From contig NC_030855.1 in assembly GCF_000208745.1 (NCBI RefSeq), positions 12,530,696 through 12,594,695 of the forward strand: a DNA stretch of 64,000 bases, in the 5' to 3' direction. Position numbers and translations under genes: made by a program. This DNA comes from Theobroma cacao. Taxonomy: Eukaryota > Streptophyta > Magnoliopsida > Malvales > Malvaceae. Positions within the stretch are counted from its first letter, which is position 1. Each line of letters begins with the position of its first letter. Of the stretch, positions 12,300 through 23,729 are shown piece by piece. The notes beneath the pieces are model-generated. The model did not search any database. It saw nothing but the letters and a program-made list of their open reading frames with translations, and was not told the DNA's origin.

Positions 12300-13388
12300 T
12301 GTTGGTCCCTAGGTTTGTGCTAGAGGGGGGGTGAATAGCACTTTCTAAATGTCACTAATCTTGACTTGTAATTTCGAGCTTGTTAAAGGTAGATGATAAA
12401 GATTTGAGAACTAGATAGAAGGATGATTTAAAAGAGAATGAAAAGAAGAAATAAAATAGAGTAGACAATGCACCAAGATTTATAGTGGTTTGGTCTTTTT
12501 GACCTACATCCACTATCTTTATCTTCCAATCAAGGATTTTCAAATTAATTCACTAGAATCGGTGGAATTTCCAAGCTTCCACCAAGCTTTTACAATGGCT
12601 TTTCATAGGCTCAGCCACAAACTTTAACAATAGTTTTTCCCAAGATCAACCAAAACCCAAAACTAACTTTTTTAATGCTAAGTTAGAACTTATAATAACA
12701 ACCAAGCTAACCCAAGCTTGATTAATGCCCTTAGAGTGCCTTGCACTTTAAGTAATCAAGGAATATAGACAGTAAAAAGTACCTATGATCACTAACTTGA
12801 TCTGAATGGTGCAAGATAAAGTGCTAAACTTTATTACAAAGATTGAAGTGAAACACAAGAAGAATTGAGAGAGTTTTTGCTATTATTGGGCTATTTTTGG
12901 TTCTTGGAAGCATCTCATAATCTTCTCAACTATTGGAGATGTCTTTTATACTTGAAAAATCAATCCTGATGGATCTTGATAGCTTCAGACTATTGGAAAC
13001 AATTTAGAATCCTTTCTAGCTGTTAGTTTGTCTTCAAACATTCAAATTCAAATTCTCTAACAGTGAGCTTTTAGTTGTCTTTTTGATCTCACAATCTGCT
13101 TTATTCTTTTAATCGGTTAAGTAAGACTTTAACCAATTAAGAGCTTACTGTTTTTGGAGCAGCCAACTTCACTTTTAAATTTTAGGTGACTAACTCCCTT
13201 GGTTATCTGACTAAGGGACTTCTATTTGTAGCTCAATTGTAACTCCTTATTTTGATGAGTTTTGAAGTTTTCTTTCAAGTAATTAATTTATCATTGACAT
13301 AAATTTTTATCTTGCACACTCAAGTAGTATAGTTAGACATTAATAAATGGAAATGTTTTGTTATCATCACAAGCTTATGGAGCCAACA
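12300..13388 (-). mobile_element. SIRE-like Copia 3' LTR
   Basis: A 1089-bp LTR starting TGTTGGTCCC and ending GGAGCCAACA on the + strand. In element orientation it starts TGTTGGCTCC, immediately after a purine tract. An eroded fragment of the same LTR lies at 27930-28020. There is no coding sequence. Confidence 0.85.
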
Positions 13389-13403
13389 ATCTCTCTCTTT
13401 TTT
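13389..13403 (-). promoter_or_regulatory. Polypurine tract of the Copia element
   Basis: On the minus strand this is an A/G run of 15 bases abutting the 3' LTR, preceded by GGCATCATC. That context is typical of SIRE-type Copia elements. The tract primes plus-strand DNA synthesis. Confidence 0.75.
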
Positions 13404-14042
13404 GATGATGCCAAAACATCCCTTGATTAATAGCACAGTATCAATTCGTTCCTTTTGTACTGCGCATGATGAGGAATCGCTCCCCCTGAGTGTGTGCTCC
13501 CCTTTAATGTATGCATTATATTTTCAAGTTATTTTGTTTTCCAACTCAGCAGGCCAGCTAATTTCTATCTATTTCTCAATGCAGATAGTAAGCATTAATT
13601 CAGTACTTATGAGACATTTAGTAAAACATATTCATGAGTTAACATACAAACTTGCATAGCTATTAGTAATAAGTGACAAGATATCATCAACATTGTAACC
13701 AAATGTCATCAACAGACCATATCCATTCTCAACCAAATTGCATCAACAAGCCAACAAAAATAACAAAATAACATAACGAAAGGTTATCAATATCCAAGTA
13801 GCATCCATCAGTAGTTAATACTAACAGAATGTCATCAATATCCAAGTACTAACCATCAATAGTTAATACTAACAAAATGTCATCAATATCAAAGTACCAA
13901 ACATCAACAGTTAATACTAACAGAATTTCATAAACAATTAAGCATCACCAAAATCAGATTCCTAAACCACTATATTATTACTTATACTTTCTCCCCTTTT
14001 TTGTCATCAACAAAATATGGGTGTTCTTATGAAAGGTTTGAT
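13404..14042 (-). other. Copia region between env-like ORF and polypurine tract
   Basis: Non-coding, AT-rich sequence. Its only clear structure is the 48-bp tandem repeat at 13787-13930. Confidence 0.6.
13787..13930. repeat. 48-bp tandem repeat, three copies
   Basis: Three consecutive 48-bp units beginning TCAATATC and containing AGTTAATACTAACA. They differ from each other at a few positions. The array lies in the 3' non-coding part of the Copia element. Confidence 0.85.
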
Positions 14043-15954
14043 TCAAGAAGAGTCAGAGGGGGTGGATTCATCAGTGTTGAAATGAACATTGATGGGTTTG
14101 AGAGATGACAAGGGTGATGATTTTTGAGGTGAGAAATCAGGGGAAGAAGTGTTTGACATTTGAAAAGGGTTCTGGTTGAATGATTTAACTGAGGATTTAG
14201 CTTTGTCAATTAACCTGGAAGACATTCTTCTTTTGAGGAACTTGGTTTTTGTTGATATTGTCTTATTTCCTTTTCTAGTAAGTTTGACTATAGCTTGTGC
14301 AGATGCAGTTGCTTTCCCTTTCACTTTGTTAGCAGGTGCACTTCTACCTATAGTGTGAACTGAGTCAAGTGAAGTCCTTACAAGTGCCGGTGTCTGTGTT
14401 TTGCTTTTTGCTATTTCTTTTTCAGCTTATTTTTCCCTTACCATTTGATGAAACACATCCATGATTAAGACTTCCTTAGAATTTGTTGGAGATTGCTTAG
14501 TTTTCTTTGCTTTATCATGTTGTTGAAGATTAAAATTGTCAATGATGTCATCAAGAAAACCAATTACTTCTGTATCATCATTGCATTTTTGTTCTATTTC
14601 AGGTTCAAGAGTAAGTGTTTCTTTGATGTGGCAGGTTCAATTTCACCACCTTCAGTCTGAGGTGCAAGATTCTCAGCATTTGTTTTTCTGGTATAAGACT
14701 TTGGGCTGCTGAAGTACCTTCAGATGCAGAACCAGATGGAGTTCTTCCTTTTTTTGCACAATATCGACCAAGCTTTGTAGTTGATCTTCAATTTTCAGAA
14801 TCCTGTCGGATTGAATAGTTGGCTTGCCATTATTCTCATCAATAAATTTAAAATCATTTCATTGGAAATTTGAAAAGAAGCTGTCTTGGTCTAAGCAAAG
14901 AAAGAATTCTCATTTATTGGGGTGTCTTTGGGAGTTTTAATAAAATTTTCTCCTTCAAGTTTATATCACATTTTTGGTAAACTTCCCAAATAAATGGCTT
15001 GGTCTCTACTTTTGACCTGATCCATTTGATATCTTGTACTCCAAATTCCCTTTTTCCTTACCAAGGAGGTAATGAGGTTCCCATAAGCTAGATTAATTTT
15101 ATCTACACAGCAAGTTCCCTTCATTATCTCAATCATAAACCTTCCAAGTTTTAGAGGAGTTGCATTGAATGCATGTTCGATCAGCCACATGTCTTGAAGG
15201 CTTATATAGCTAAACTATCTCTTTGTCCATGAATTGTTGATGCAATAAAATGGTGTAAGATCCTAGTTCGAGAACTCTTGATGAAGCTTGCATAACTCCT
15301 GGAGGAGTACCATGGTGTAAGATCCTAGTTCGAGGACTCTTGATGAAGCTTGCATATCTCTTGGAGGAATACCTTTCCTTTTTCCCAATAATGATTTCCC
15401 ATAGAGATAAGGGATCATATTCATTTGGAATCTCATATTCTCCCACATGACATTCAATTTTCAGCAAGTTACCCAAATCAATAGTAGTAAGCACAATTTC
15501 CTTTCTATTCAGAAACACATTAAAGACCATCCTTAACAAAATCCTCTGGACCATCAAGCTCTATTTTATCTAGTACAATGCTAGAATAAAATTCTTTGAC
15601 AATACTAGCACTATAAGATCTATTCCTAAAAACACTTAATTTCTTTAATTTGAGTTCCTTAAAATATTTTGATAAACCTCTTTTGATGTTAGGAACTTCA
15701 TCAAAATTGCCCCAATCAATGAATTTTCCACAAGATATAGGTGCATTTTCTATTTTCTTAAATCTTTCCTTATGAATTTTATTCCTAAATTTTGAGGATG
15801 CAAAGTTATGGTTTTTGTTAGGGTTTCCTTTTTCAGCCTCTTTCTTTAATCCCGATGCCTTTTTTTTCTGTTTCTTTCCTGCTTTTTCAACCAGTGGTAC
15901 TTGGTCGTTCTTTTTCCCTTTCTTTCGAGCCTTAGGGGATGGGTTGTCCTCCAT
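14043..15954 (-). pseudogene. SIRE-like env-like region downstream of pol, broken
   Basis: In SIRE/Maximus Copia elements an extra ORF of unknown function, called env-like, follows pol. Here the start is at 15954 (MEDNPSPKARKKGKK), with a Lys-rich N-terminus. A conserved-looking stretch with IDWGNFDEVPNIKRGL and VKEFYSSIV follows at about 15750-15560. Later fragments lie at 15557-15210 (KEIVLTTIDLGNLLKIECHVG) and 15190-14966 (MWLIEHAFNATPLKLGRFMI). A Ser/Lys-rich tail lies at 14324-14043. Frame changes separate these blocks, and a 62-bp tandem duplication disrupts the middle. Assignment rests on position and on resemblance to the plant transposon protein type seen in such elements. No membrane segment is convincing, so an envelope role is not supported. 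Confidence 0.65.
15250..15373. repeat. 62-bp tandem duplication in the env-like region
   Basis: The segment 15250-15311 is repeated at 15312-15373 with a few differences. Sixty-two is not a multiple of three, so the duplication by itself shifts the reading frame. Confidence 0.9.
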
Positions 15955-16610
15955 AGGACATTTTTATTTCTTTCATAATCGTTGCTTGGTAGTGAAGATT
16001 TGGCCATTGTTCTCAGTGGTTTCTGACTTAGGGTTTGAAAAGATGTTTGAAGAGTTTGAGATAAAGAGTTTCGGTTTTGAAAGGGTGGTTCAAAAAGAGA
16101 GAATATGAAGGGGAGGTGAAAAGTTAAGAGAAGTTATTAATCTCCCTCTTTAAATAAGGTCTGACATCTCCTTTTCAAAATTTGAAATTTTATCCCTCAT
16201 TTTTTTCTTTTTAAGTCTTCAGCAGTTAGATAGTTTTCTTTTCCTCTGTTTTCCTTTCTTTTTCCTTTTTTTTTAAATTATTTTAGTTTCTTAACTGATT
16301 AAGTCTTAAATTTAATCAATTAAGTCAAGCACTTTGAATATATAGATCAACATAGAAAGTTTTTAATCAGTTAGATGATTCTTTTAACCAACTAAGTCTC
16401 CACTAACTTGTTTACTTTATTCAATTATGTAACTAGTAACTTAATTAGTATATGTCTTTAGTTCAAGAAATATTTCTAGCAAATTACTTAAGTTGTATAA
16501 GGTGAACTGAAAAGATTAACCTAAAGCTCATTGACATTAAGCATCCCTAGATTTCTTCTAATTTTGCGAAATCGTTCTTTACTTAAGGGTTTTGTGAGGA
16601 TATTAGACAA
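15955..16610 (-). other. Copia pol/env-like spacer
   Basis: Non-coding sequence between the end of RNase H and the env-like ORF start. It is T-rich and I see no other feature. Confidence 0.5.
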
Positions 16611-19600
16611 TTAATGCACAATATCAACCAATTCAATCTTAATATCTCCTTTAAGCACATGATCTCTAAAAAAATGATGTCGAATTTCAATGTGTTTGGT
16701 TCTAGAGTGCTGAATTGGATTCTTTGAAATGTTTATAGCACTTGTGTTATCATAAAATTTGGGTATGTTATGCATGGTTATTCCAAAATCCTTTAATTGT
16801 TGTCTAATCCATATAATTTGTGCACAACAACTTCCTAAGGATATGTATTCCACTTCAACTATTGATAATGCAACAAAGTTTTTCTTTCTACATGACCAAG
16901 ATACAAACATATTTCCAAAAAACTAACAAGTGCCACTAGTGCTTTTCCTATCTGTTTTACTTCTAGCAAAATCAGCATCAGAGTATCCAATAAGGTTAAA
17001 AGATGATCCTTTCGGATATCATAATCCTAAACTTTGTGTGTCCAAGAGGTACCTAATGATTCTTTTTACAATAGTTAAATGTGATTCTTTGGGGTGTGAT
17101 TGGAAATTTGCACACAAGCATACACTAAATTGTATGTCATGTCTGCTAGCAGTTAAGTAGAGTAAAAAGCCGATCATCTTCTATAGAGCTTTTGATCAAA
17201 ACACTTTCCTTTTTCATCTTTATCAAGCTTGTTGGAAAGACTCATTGGTGTGCCAATTGACTTCAACTTCATCACATCAAACTTTTTCAGCATTTCTTTT
17301 GTTTATCTTTCTTGATTGATAAAGATACCATCCTCACATTGTTTAATTTGAAGACCAAGAAAGAATTTTAGTTCACCCATCATGCTCATTTCAAACTCAC
17401 ATTGCATTTCTTCAGCAAAGTTCTTACACAAAACTTCATCAGTAGCACCAAATATACTATCATCCATATAAATTTGAATTATAATTAAATCATTCAGGCA
17501 GTTCTTAATAAACAAAGTTGTATCAACACTTCCTCTAATATAACCTTATTCAACAAAAAATTTTGAAAGTTTTTGGTACTAAAGCCCTTGAAGCTTATTT
17601 TAATCCATATTAGGCCTTATGCAATTTAAAAACATAGTCAGGCTTTTCAAAGTCTTTAAAACCAGAAAGTTGTTTGACATAAACATCTTCTGGAATAAGG
17701 CCATTTAAAAATGCATTTTTCACATCCATTTGAAATAATTTGAAATTCATGAAACATGCAAATGCAAGTAATGATCTTATGGCTTCTAACCTGGCAACAA
17801 GAACAAAGCTTTCATCATAGTCAATACCCTCTTCTTAATTATATCCTTGAGCAACTAGCCTAGCTTTGTTTCTTATTGCATTACTTTGTTCATCTACCTT
17901 GTTTCTAAACACCCACTTTGTACCAACAATTGCGTGATTGAATGGCCTTAGAACTAATGTCTATACTCTATTTCTTTCAAATTGTCCAAGCTCTTCTTAC
18001 ATGGCCAACATCTAGTTTTCTTCCTTTTTTGCTTTTTCGAAATTTTTAGGCTCAACTTGTGAAATGAAAGCTAGGTATTCACATGTTCCTTTAACTCCTC
18101 TTCTGGTTCTAACTCCTTCTGAAGGATCACCAATAATCTGCTCTTATGGGTGGTCTTTGACATATTTCCAGCTCTTATGGGTGGTCTTTGACATATTTCC
18201 AGCTCTTTGGAAGATCATTGTGTTGGTTTTCAACTCTTTGCAAATCTTCTAAAAATGGAACTTTTGCTTTTTTTTCATGGGAGTTTTCTTCACTGTTTTT
18301 CTTGTTCTCCAAGCTGATTTCTTCCATTTGTTTCTCAAGGTCTTTTGTATCTTCACCATCAACAAAAGCTTTCTTTTGCACAGCATTAGTTTCATCAAAA
18401 ACTACATGAATGGACTCTTCAATCATTAAAGTTCTTTTGTTAAAAATTCTATATGCTTTTGAATTTAATGCATATCCTAGAAATATTGCCTCATCACTCT
18501 TAGCATTAAATTTTCTAAGAGTATGTTTTCCATTGTTCAAAACAAAACATTTACTACCGAAACTTCTAAAATGAGAAATATTTGGTTTTCTGCTTTGTAT
18601 AATTCATAAGGAGTTTTAGATATCATGGCCCTTATTGAAACTTTGTTCAGAATGTAGGCTACTGTATTAACAGCTTTTGCCCAAAAGTACTTTGGTAAAT
18701 TGTTTTCACGCATAGTTCGAGCCATTTCTTTTAAAGTTCGATTTTTTTTCTCAACAACTCCATTTTGTTAAGGTGTTTTAGGTGCAGAAAAGTTGTAATT
18801 TAACCTTTTTTCATTGCAAAAATTTTCAAATTCATCTCTTTCAAACTCACCACCATGATCACTTCTAATGCTAACAATGAGAAGTCCTTTTTCATTTTGA
18901 ACTCTCTTATAGTGATTTGCAAATGTAGGTAATGCATCATTTTTGTAAGCAAGGAAGTAGACCCAAGTATATCTGGAATAGTCATCAATTATCACAGAAC
19001 TATATGATTTACCTCATAAACTGGTTATGCTGATTGGACCAAATAGATCTATATGCAACAATTTAAGAGGTTTAGAAGTTGAAATAATCTTTTTGGCTTT
19101 GAATGATGTTCTAACTTGTTTCCCTAATTGACAAGCATCACAAATTTGATTATTTTCGAATTTAATTTTAGGCAATCCAATAAACAGATTTTTTCTCATT
19201 AATTTTGAAATGGTATGGATGCTTGCATGTCTAAGTCTTCGATACCATAACCAGCTATCATTTTCATCATTTACCATACTACATGTCTCATAATCTAGCT
19301 CAAGATTTTCAAGAAATATAGCATACATGTTTTGATTCTTTTTACTATAAAGGCAATTTTGTTAGTGCTAATATCTATAACTTCACATTTATGTGAATCA
19401 AAACATATGTTGAAACCTTTGTCACACAGTTGATTGATACTTAATAAATTATGCTTTAAGCCTTTAACAACAAAACATGATTAATTTGAGCATGAGAATT
19501 TTTACCAATAATTCCTATACCATGAATTTTGCCTTTTGAATCATTTCCAAATGATACTGTACCACCCTTTTTCTTATTTAGTTGAGCAAACAATATTTCA

Positions 19601-20527
19601 TTTCTTGTCCTATGCCTTGAGCAGCCACTATCCATGTACCATGGTTGTTTTCGTTTTAGTTGAGCTTTTGAACATATGTCCTCTTGGTTTAGCTTAACCT
19701 GTAAAAAAAATTTTCAACCTTTCCTAATAGGTACCCATACCTTGATGGGTCCTTAAAGGTTAGTTGATACATGAGAACCTTTTGGGACCTAAATCATTTT
19801 TGTTCTTTGAGTGCTTTTTCTCCTATGACATTCATAAGAAAAATGACCTATTTTGCCACATACATAACACTTAGATGAGAAACCATGAGAATTTCTTAAA
19901 GGTTGTATTTCTTCCGCTAAGTCCTTGAGAACAATGTTTTCATCAATTGCCTTTGGTAGTGCCTCATTTTTGTTTCAAGTTCCAATTTCAAAAGTTCAAA
20001 ATCTATTTTAGAATGTTCTAGTTCAGTTTGAAGAATATTTCTTTGTTCAAAAACAGAGTTGAAATTATATCTTAACTTTTCTAATTCATTCTCAAGAGAG
20101 GTAGTCTTTCTTTTTAGGACCATATATTTTAATGCAAGTTTTTCAAACTCATCATAAAGGCATTCATATTCTTCTTGAAATTCATCAATTGAAATATCAC
20201 AAAGGGTAGAGGATACCTCGGATTCATCATTTTTGGCCATCGACATAGGTTTGTTCTTTCTTCCACTTTCTCTTCATCAACTTTTAAACTTGATGCATCA
20301 CTGTCAGACCAGGTTGCAGCCACCATAGCTTTCTTTGATTTTTTATTTTTCTTAGGAGTTTTCTCCTTCAGCAATGGGCATTCTGATCTGAAGTGTCTAA
20401 GTTTCTTGCACTCAAAACATATAATATCTTCCTTTTGGTTAGATTTAGTTTTGTTTATAACCTTCCATGAGGAACTTTGATATCTTCAATAGCTTTTCTT
20501 AGCAAGTCTTCTATGTTTTTTTCCCAT
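16611..20527 (-). pseudogene. SIRE-like Copia gag-pol, broken and 5'-truncated
   Basis: Polyprotein of a Copia (Ty1) element in the order gag, protease, integrase, RT, RNase H. A gag CCHC knuckle lies at 20419-20378 (CFECKKLRHFRSEC), followed by a Lys-rich and coiled-coil-like part (20374-19917). The protease has WYMDSGCSRH near 19655. In the integrase zinc-binding domain at 19280-19130 the first His is Tyr (WLWYRRLRHAS). The catalytic core runs from about 19060 to 18700, and all three acidic positions are readable (HIDLFGP, RSDHGGEF, NGVVEKK). RT has IYMDDSIFGAT near 17470. RNase H at 16910-16611 has ALSIVEVEYI in place of the usual ALSTAEAEYI, and DNTSAINISKNP. Stops and shifts are frequent. 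The gag N-terminus is missing where an F1 LTR fragment begins, near 20527. Confidence 0.9.
18140..18201. repeat. 31-bp tandem duplication in Copia pol
   Basis: The segment 18140-18170 is repeated exactly at 18171-18201, in the region between integrase and RT. Thirty-one bases shift the frame. Confidence 0.9.
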
Positions 20528-20831
20528 AAGTTTTGATACTGAGATAAAGTCCATAATAGTCAAGAAATACTCGGGTTCACGAAAACTTAAAAATTTCGAC
20601 TCGAAATGAAAAATGACCATTTTACCCCTACCTTGGAAATCATCATTATTTCTATTTCCTTCGTCATTTTATCCTTATTTTCATCATTCATTTATGTCTT
20701 AGGCCTAATTAGGCCTTAACAATATTAGAAAACCCACTTCTAAGAGCTCAACAGAAAAATGACCAAATTACCCCTGCTCCATATCATAAAGTCTACCTTC
20801 GTTACATGTTTGTGAAAGTCGAGGTCTCACA
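20527..20831 (-). mobile_element. F1 3' LTR fragment
   Basis: On the minus strand this starts TGTGAGACCTCGAC at 20831 and follows the first 300 bases of F1 LTRs, clearly matching 57635 onward (for example TAATTAGGCCTAAG and AAATGGTCATTTT). It stops near 20527 at Copia gag sequence. Because coding for a chromodomain lies immediately upstream, this copy shows which element the F1 LTRs belong to. Confidence 0.85.
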
Positions 20832-20846
20832 TTCTCCCCCACTAAA
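20832..20846 (-). promoter_or_regulatory. Polypurine tract of the F1 element
   Basis: On the minus strand AGTGGGGGAGAA directly precedes the LTR start. This is the usual polypurine tract form of Tekay-type chromoviruses. Confidence 0.85.
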
Positions 20847-21110
20847 AGAAATTCGGTCCCCGAATTTGAATTGAACTGTAAGATAGCGCATCTATATGCA
20901 TTGAAAAGGTGTGGATACTTTGTCTGAATCTCCTATTTAGCCTTCCAATTTACCTCTTCACTAGTGTGGTTTCGCCATAATGCTTTCACTGAGGCTACCT
21001 CATTTGAGCGGAACTTTTGACTTGTCTATCAAGAATAGCAACTGATTGCTCCTCATATGTTGAATCATTATTAACAAAGTTAAGTTTCATCTTCTGAGTC
21101 AATTCCTCCA
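20847..21110 (-). pseudogene. F1 element chromodomain (3' end of pol), broken
   Basis: C-terminal end of a Ty3 chromovirus polyprotein. The chromodomain tethers integrase to marked chromatin. Readable on the minus strand: EEQSVAILDRQVK near 21060-21020, then after a frameshift ASVKALWRNHTSEEV and KYPHLF near 20900. An in-frame stop lies within the domain. Sequence further right is no longer integrase, so only about 90 codons survive. The WRNHTSEE form is typical of the Tekay/Del group. Confidence 0.8.
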
Positions 21111-23724
21111 ATTACTCACATTAGGGTACTATCATCGTTTATTCTCCATTTGTGGCACTAGTGCTTCGTGGAAGTCTAATTTAACTATGATATAACACTT
21201 CGTTAATCCTTACATCTTAATCATCTTAATCCATTGGTATGGCTCAACCATGACATAGATTCTAATTCCTTAATATCCTTTCCTTTTTTTTTGCTCTTGA
21301 ATTCTCCTTTATTCACATAACTCAATTTCTAATGGTAACTGTCATCATCGTGTCATCTATACAACTCATTAAGCATGTCAAATTCAAAACTCAAATCACC
21401 ATAAATAATTCTTCACTTTAATTAATCACATAATCATCTCCATATATATATATGTATGTATATACACATTTAAGAATCATCATCCATCATTATATGTAGG
21501 AACCCTCGTTAATTACTTTGAAGTAATTTCCTTTATTCCTTCTAATCCATAACCAAGGTTCAATATCACATTCTCATAGCTCATGTTTCCCTTTTTACTT
21601 CTCCATTTCATTCCCATAGGTTTAGCATAATCCATGAATATTAGGGTATAATCAACTCCAGATTACCCCTCCGAATGTTTAAATCACCATTTACTTCACA
21701 TCCTACCATAAATTGGTTCTTATGTAATCCACATAGATTCTCCTTGTGCATATGCATAACTTCATATAATTTACATGCTTACACTCTTTTCTTATCATTT
21801 TCAATCCTATGTATAAGTTCTATCATACCATGCATCCTTGCATCACATTGTCATAAACATGTCACAATCACCAATTATCATTTTCATCAAATTACCATCC
21901 AATATCTGTGTATGCTTTACTATTTTGTTGATCTTTCCAAAATTTATCTTTACTTGATCATCGTATTTATACAATACCACAATTCTTAAAAGTCATCTTC
22001 ACTTCTTAATTGTCTTTTATACTTCCAACATATATGTTATATTCTTATGTTATCTCGATATTGCTTGGTCTAAATTCATATTCTTGTATCCTGACTCTAA
22101 ATCATAGCTTATTACCAAAATCTTTACTCGTACATGCTTACTTGAAATATCAAATCATCATCTCTTTCCCAAGTAGATCTTTACGAATCCCGTTGTGTAC
22201 TACTATTTCCTCACTGAGGGTAATATCAATTAACTAGAGCATATCGCCATTATTCACTAAGCATTTAAAGCATAGTTCAATCCTTGCTTACCCTTATCAA
22301 GTACTCTACTTTGATAATTACTCAAAATGAAATAAAACATGTGAGGGAAACACTTTTTACCATTGTATACTCGGCCTCCACATGCGTATCAAGACTGTAG
22401 CATTATCGGGTCTACATAATGGCAAGACAATCATTGTCTTAAACCAACATTTCCAAACATTCTTAGACTTGCAGCGTACCTTTGTATTACGTGACATATC
22501 AATCACGAGCACCAACGTCGCTATATAACTATTAGCTCCTTAAGCTTTAATGTGTTCACATAGTGAGAACTCTTTCGAATTATTTCACCAAAGTATTCAC
22601 AAAGTGGATACAAGGCCATAACTTATGGTTCAATATCTAAAGCAGTGAACATTGTCCTGTCATTAAAGTTCTACCTTTATCTATTAATCATAACTCCCTT
22701 GCACATTTACTTATACATTGCTTGGTTGCTCACGAGCCTTTCATGTCCATGCCATTTCGATCTTTTATAGCAAGTTAACTAATATATTCTCTTATGCTTT
22801 TCAATACACTTCCTAAACACTTAAACACATCCTTTGGTGGAATTCAGTTGAGGACTTAAACAATCAAAAGCTTACCTTCAAAACCACTCATAACTTTAAT
22901 AATCCAATGTATGCTCAATGACATTTCACCTCATTGGTTCCAACGGACATTATTTTCAAATCTCCCAAGGCGTCTTTGTCCTTAATTTGGACCACACAAC
23001 TATCTTAGTATATTTGCATTGATTATTCTTAAGCTTTTTATGTTCATCATAACAACATCCATATTTCTCCCATTATTTACCTTACTTTTCATTCACTCTT
23101 TCCTTAGCATTTAACAAGGCTTAATCTCTTGTCTCATTTACCTACATGTCAATATATAAGGCAATAAAGAAACTTTCCAATTCATTCATATAAATACTTT
23201 TCCAAAACCTTAAAACTCCAACAACATCAAGTCCAAGGACCATAATTCAGCTTTTAAATTCAACTTCATGCCTTTTACATCTTATTCATGGATCCTAGAC
23301 ATGAGGTGCTCCTACCATTGCGGCAAGATGGCGGCTAGAGTTTACTTAATCAATGCTATTCATCTACATTTAAGGTTACTACATTGATCATCCTCAACCG
23401 TTTGGTTTTCCTCCAAGCTTACGTCACGATTTTCATAACCATTTATATTCTTTTGTATTTATCACATATAATAGGCCAAGCCAATACTTCAAAGTCATCT
23501 CATCCCTTAACACTTGTCAACAATCAATACATCCCACCTTAGGACAATCTTTCCATATTGTGTAATAACTTTACCATATACGTATAACACCACACACATA
23601 ATTATTCACTGCTCCTAGTGTTCCACAATTCCTTTGTATTCGTAACTAGTTGTCTCTCTTATCTTATAGCTCAAATAGTTTAACCACTTCAACTTAGTAC
23701 ATCATGAATTTTGTCTATCTTGAT
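21111..23724. repeat. Unassigned repeat region (F3), left block
   Basis: About 2.6 kb of AT-rich sequence with no coding signal. The stretch near 21380-21700 resembles 25720-26000, beyond the F4 insertion: both carry a TATA-rich run, then CATCCATTA-like words and GTARGAACCC. A related sequence also occurs at 54386-54759 next to the same F3 right block. It is probably LTR or non-coding retrotransposon sequence on the minus strand, but I do not recognise the family. Short ORFs at 21675 and 22010 have no protein-like features. Confidence 0.45.
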
Positions 23725-23729
23725 CATTA

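Noticed and set aside
13787..13930. Possible CRISPR-like or satellite array
   Set aside because: Three contiguous units with no spacers in a plant Copia element; it is a simple tandem repeat.
14043..15954. Viral envelope gene
   Set aside because: No signal peptide, fusion segment or clear membrane anchor. Env-like is a positional name in this Copia group.
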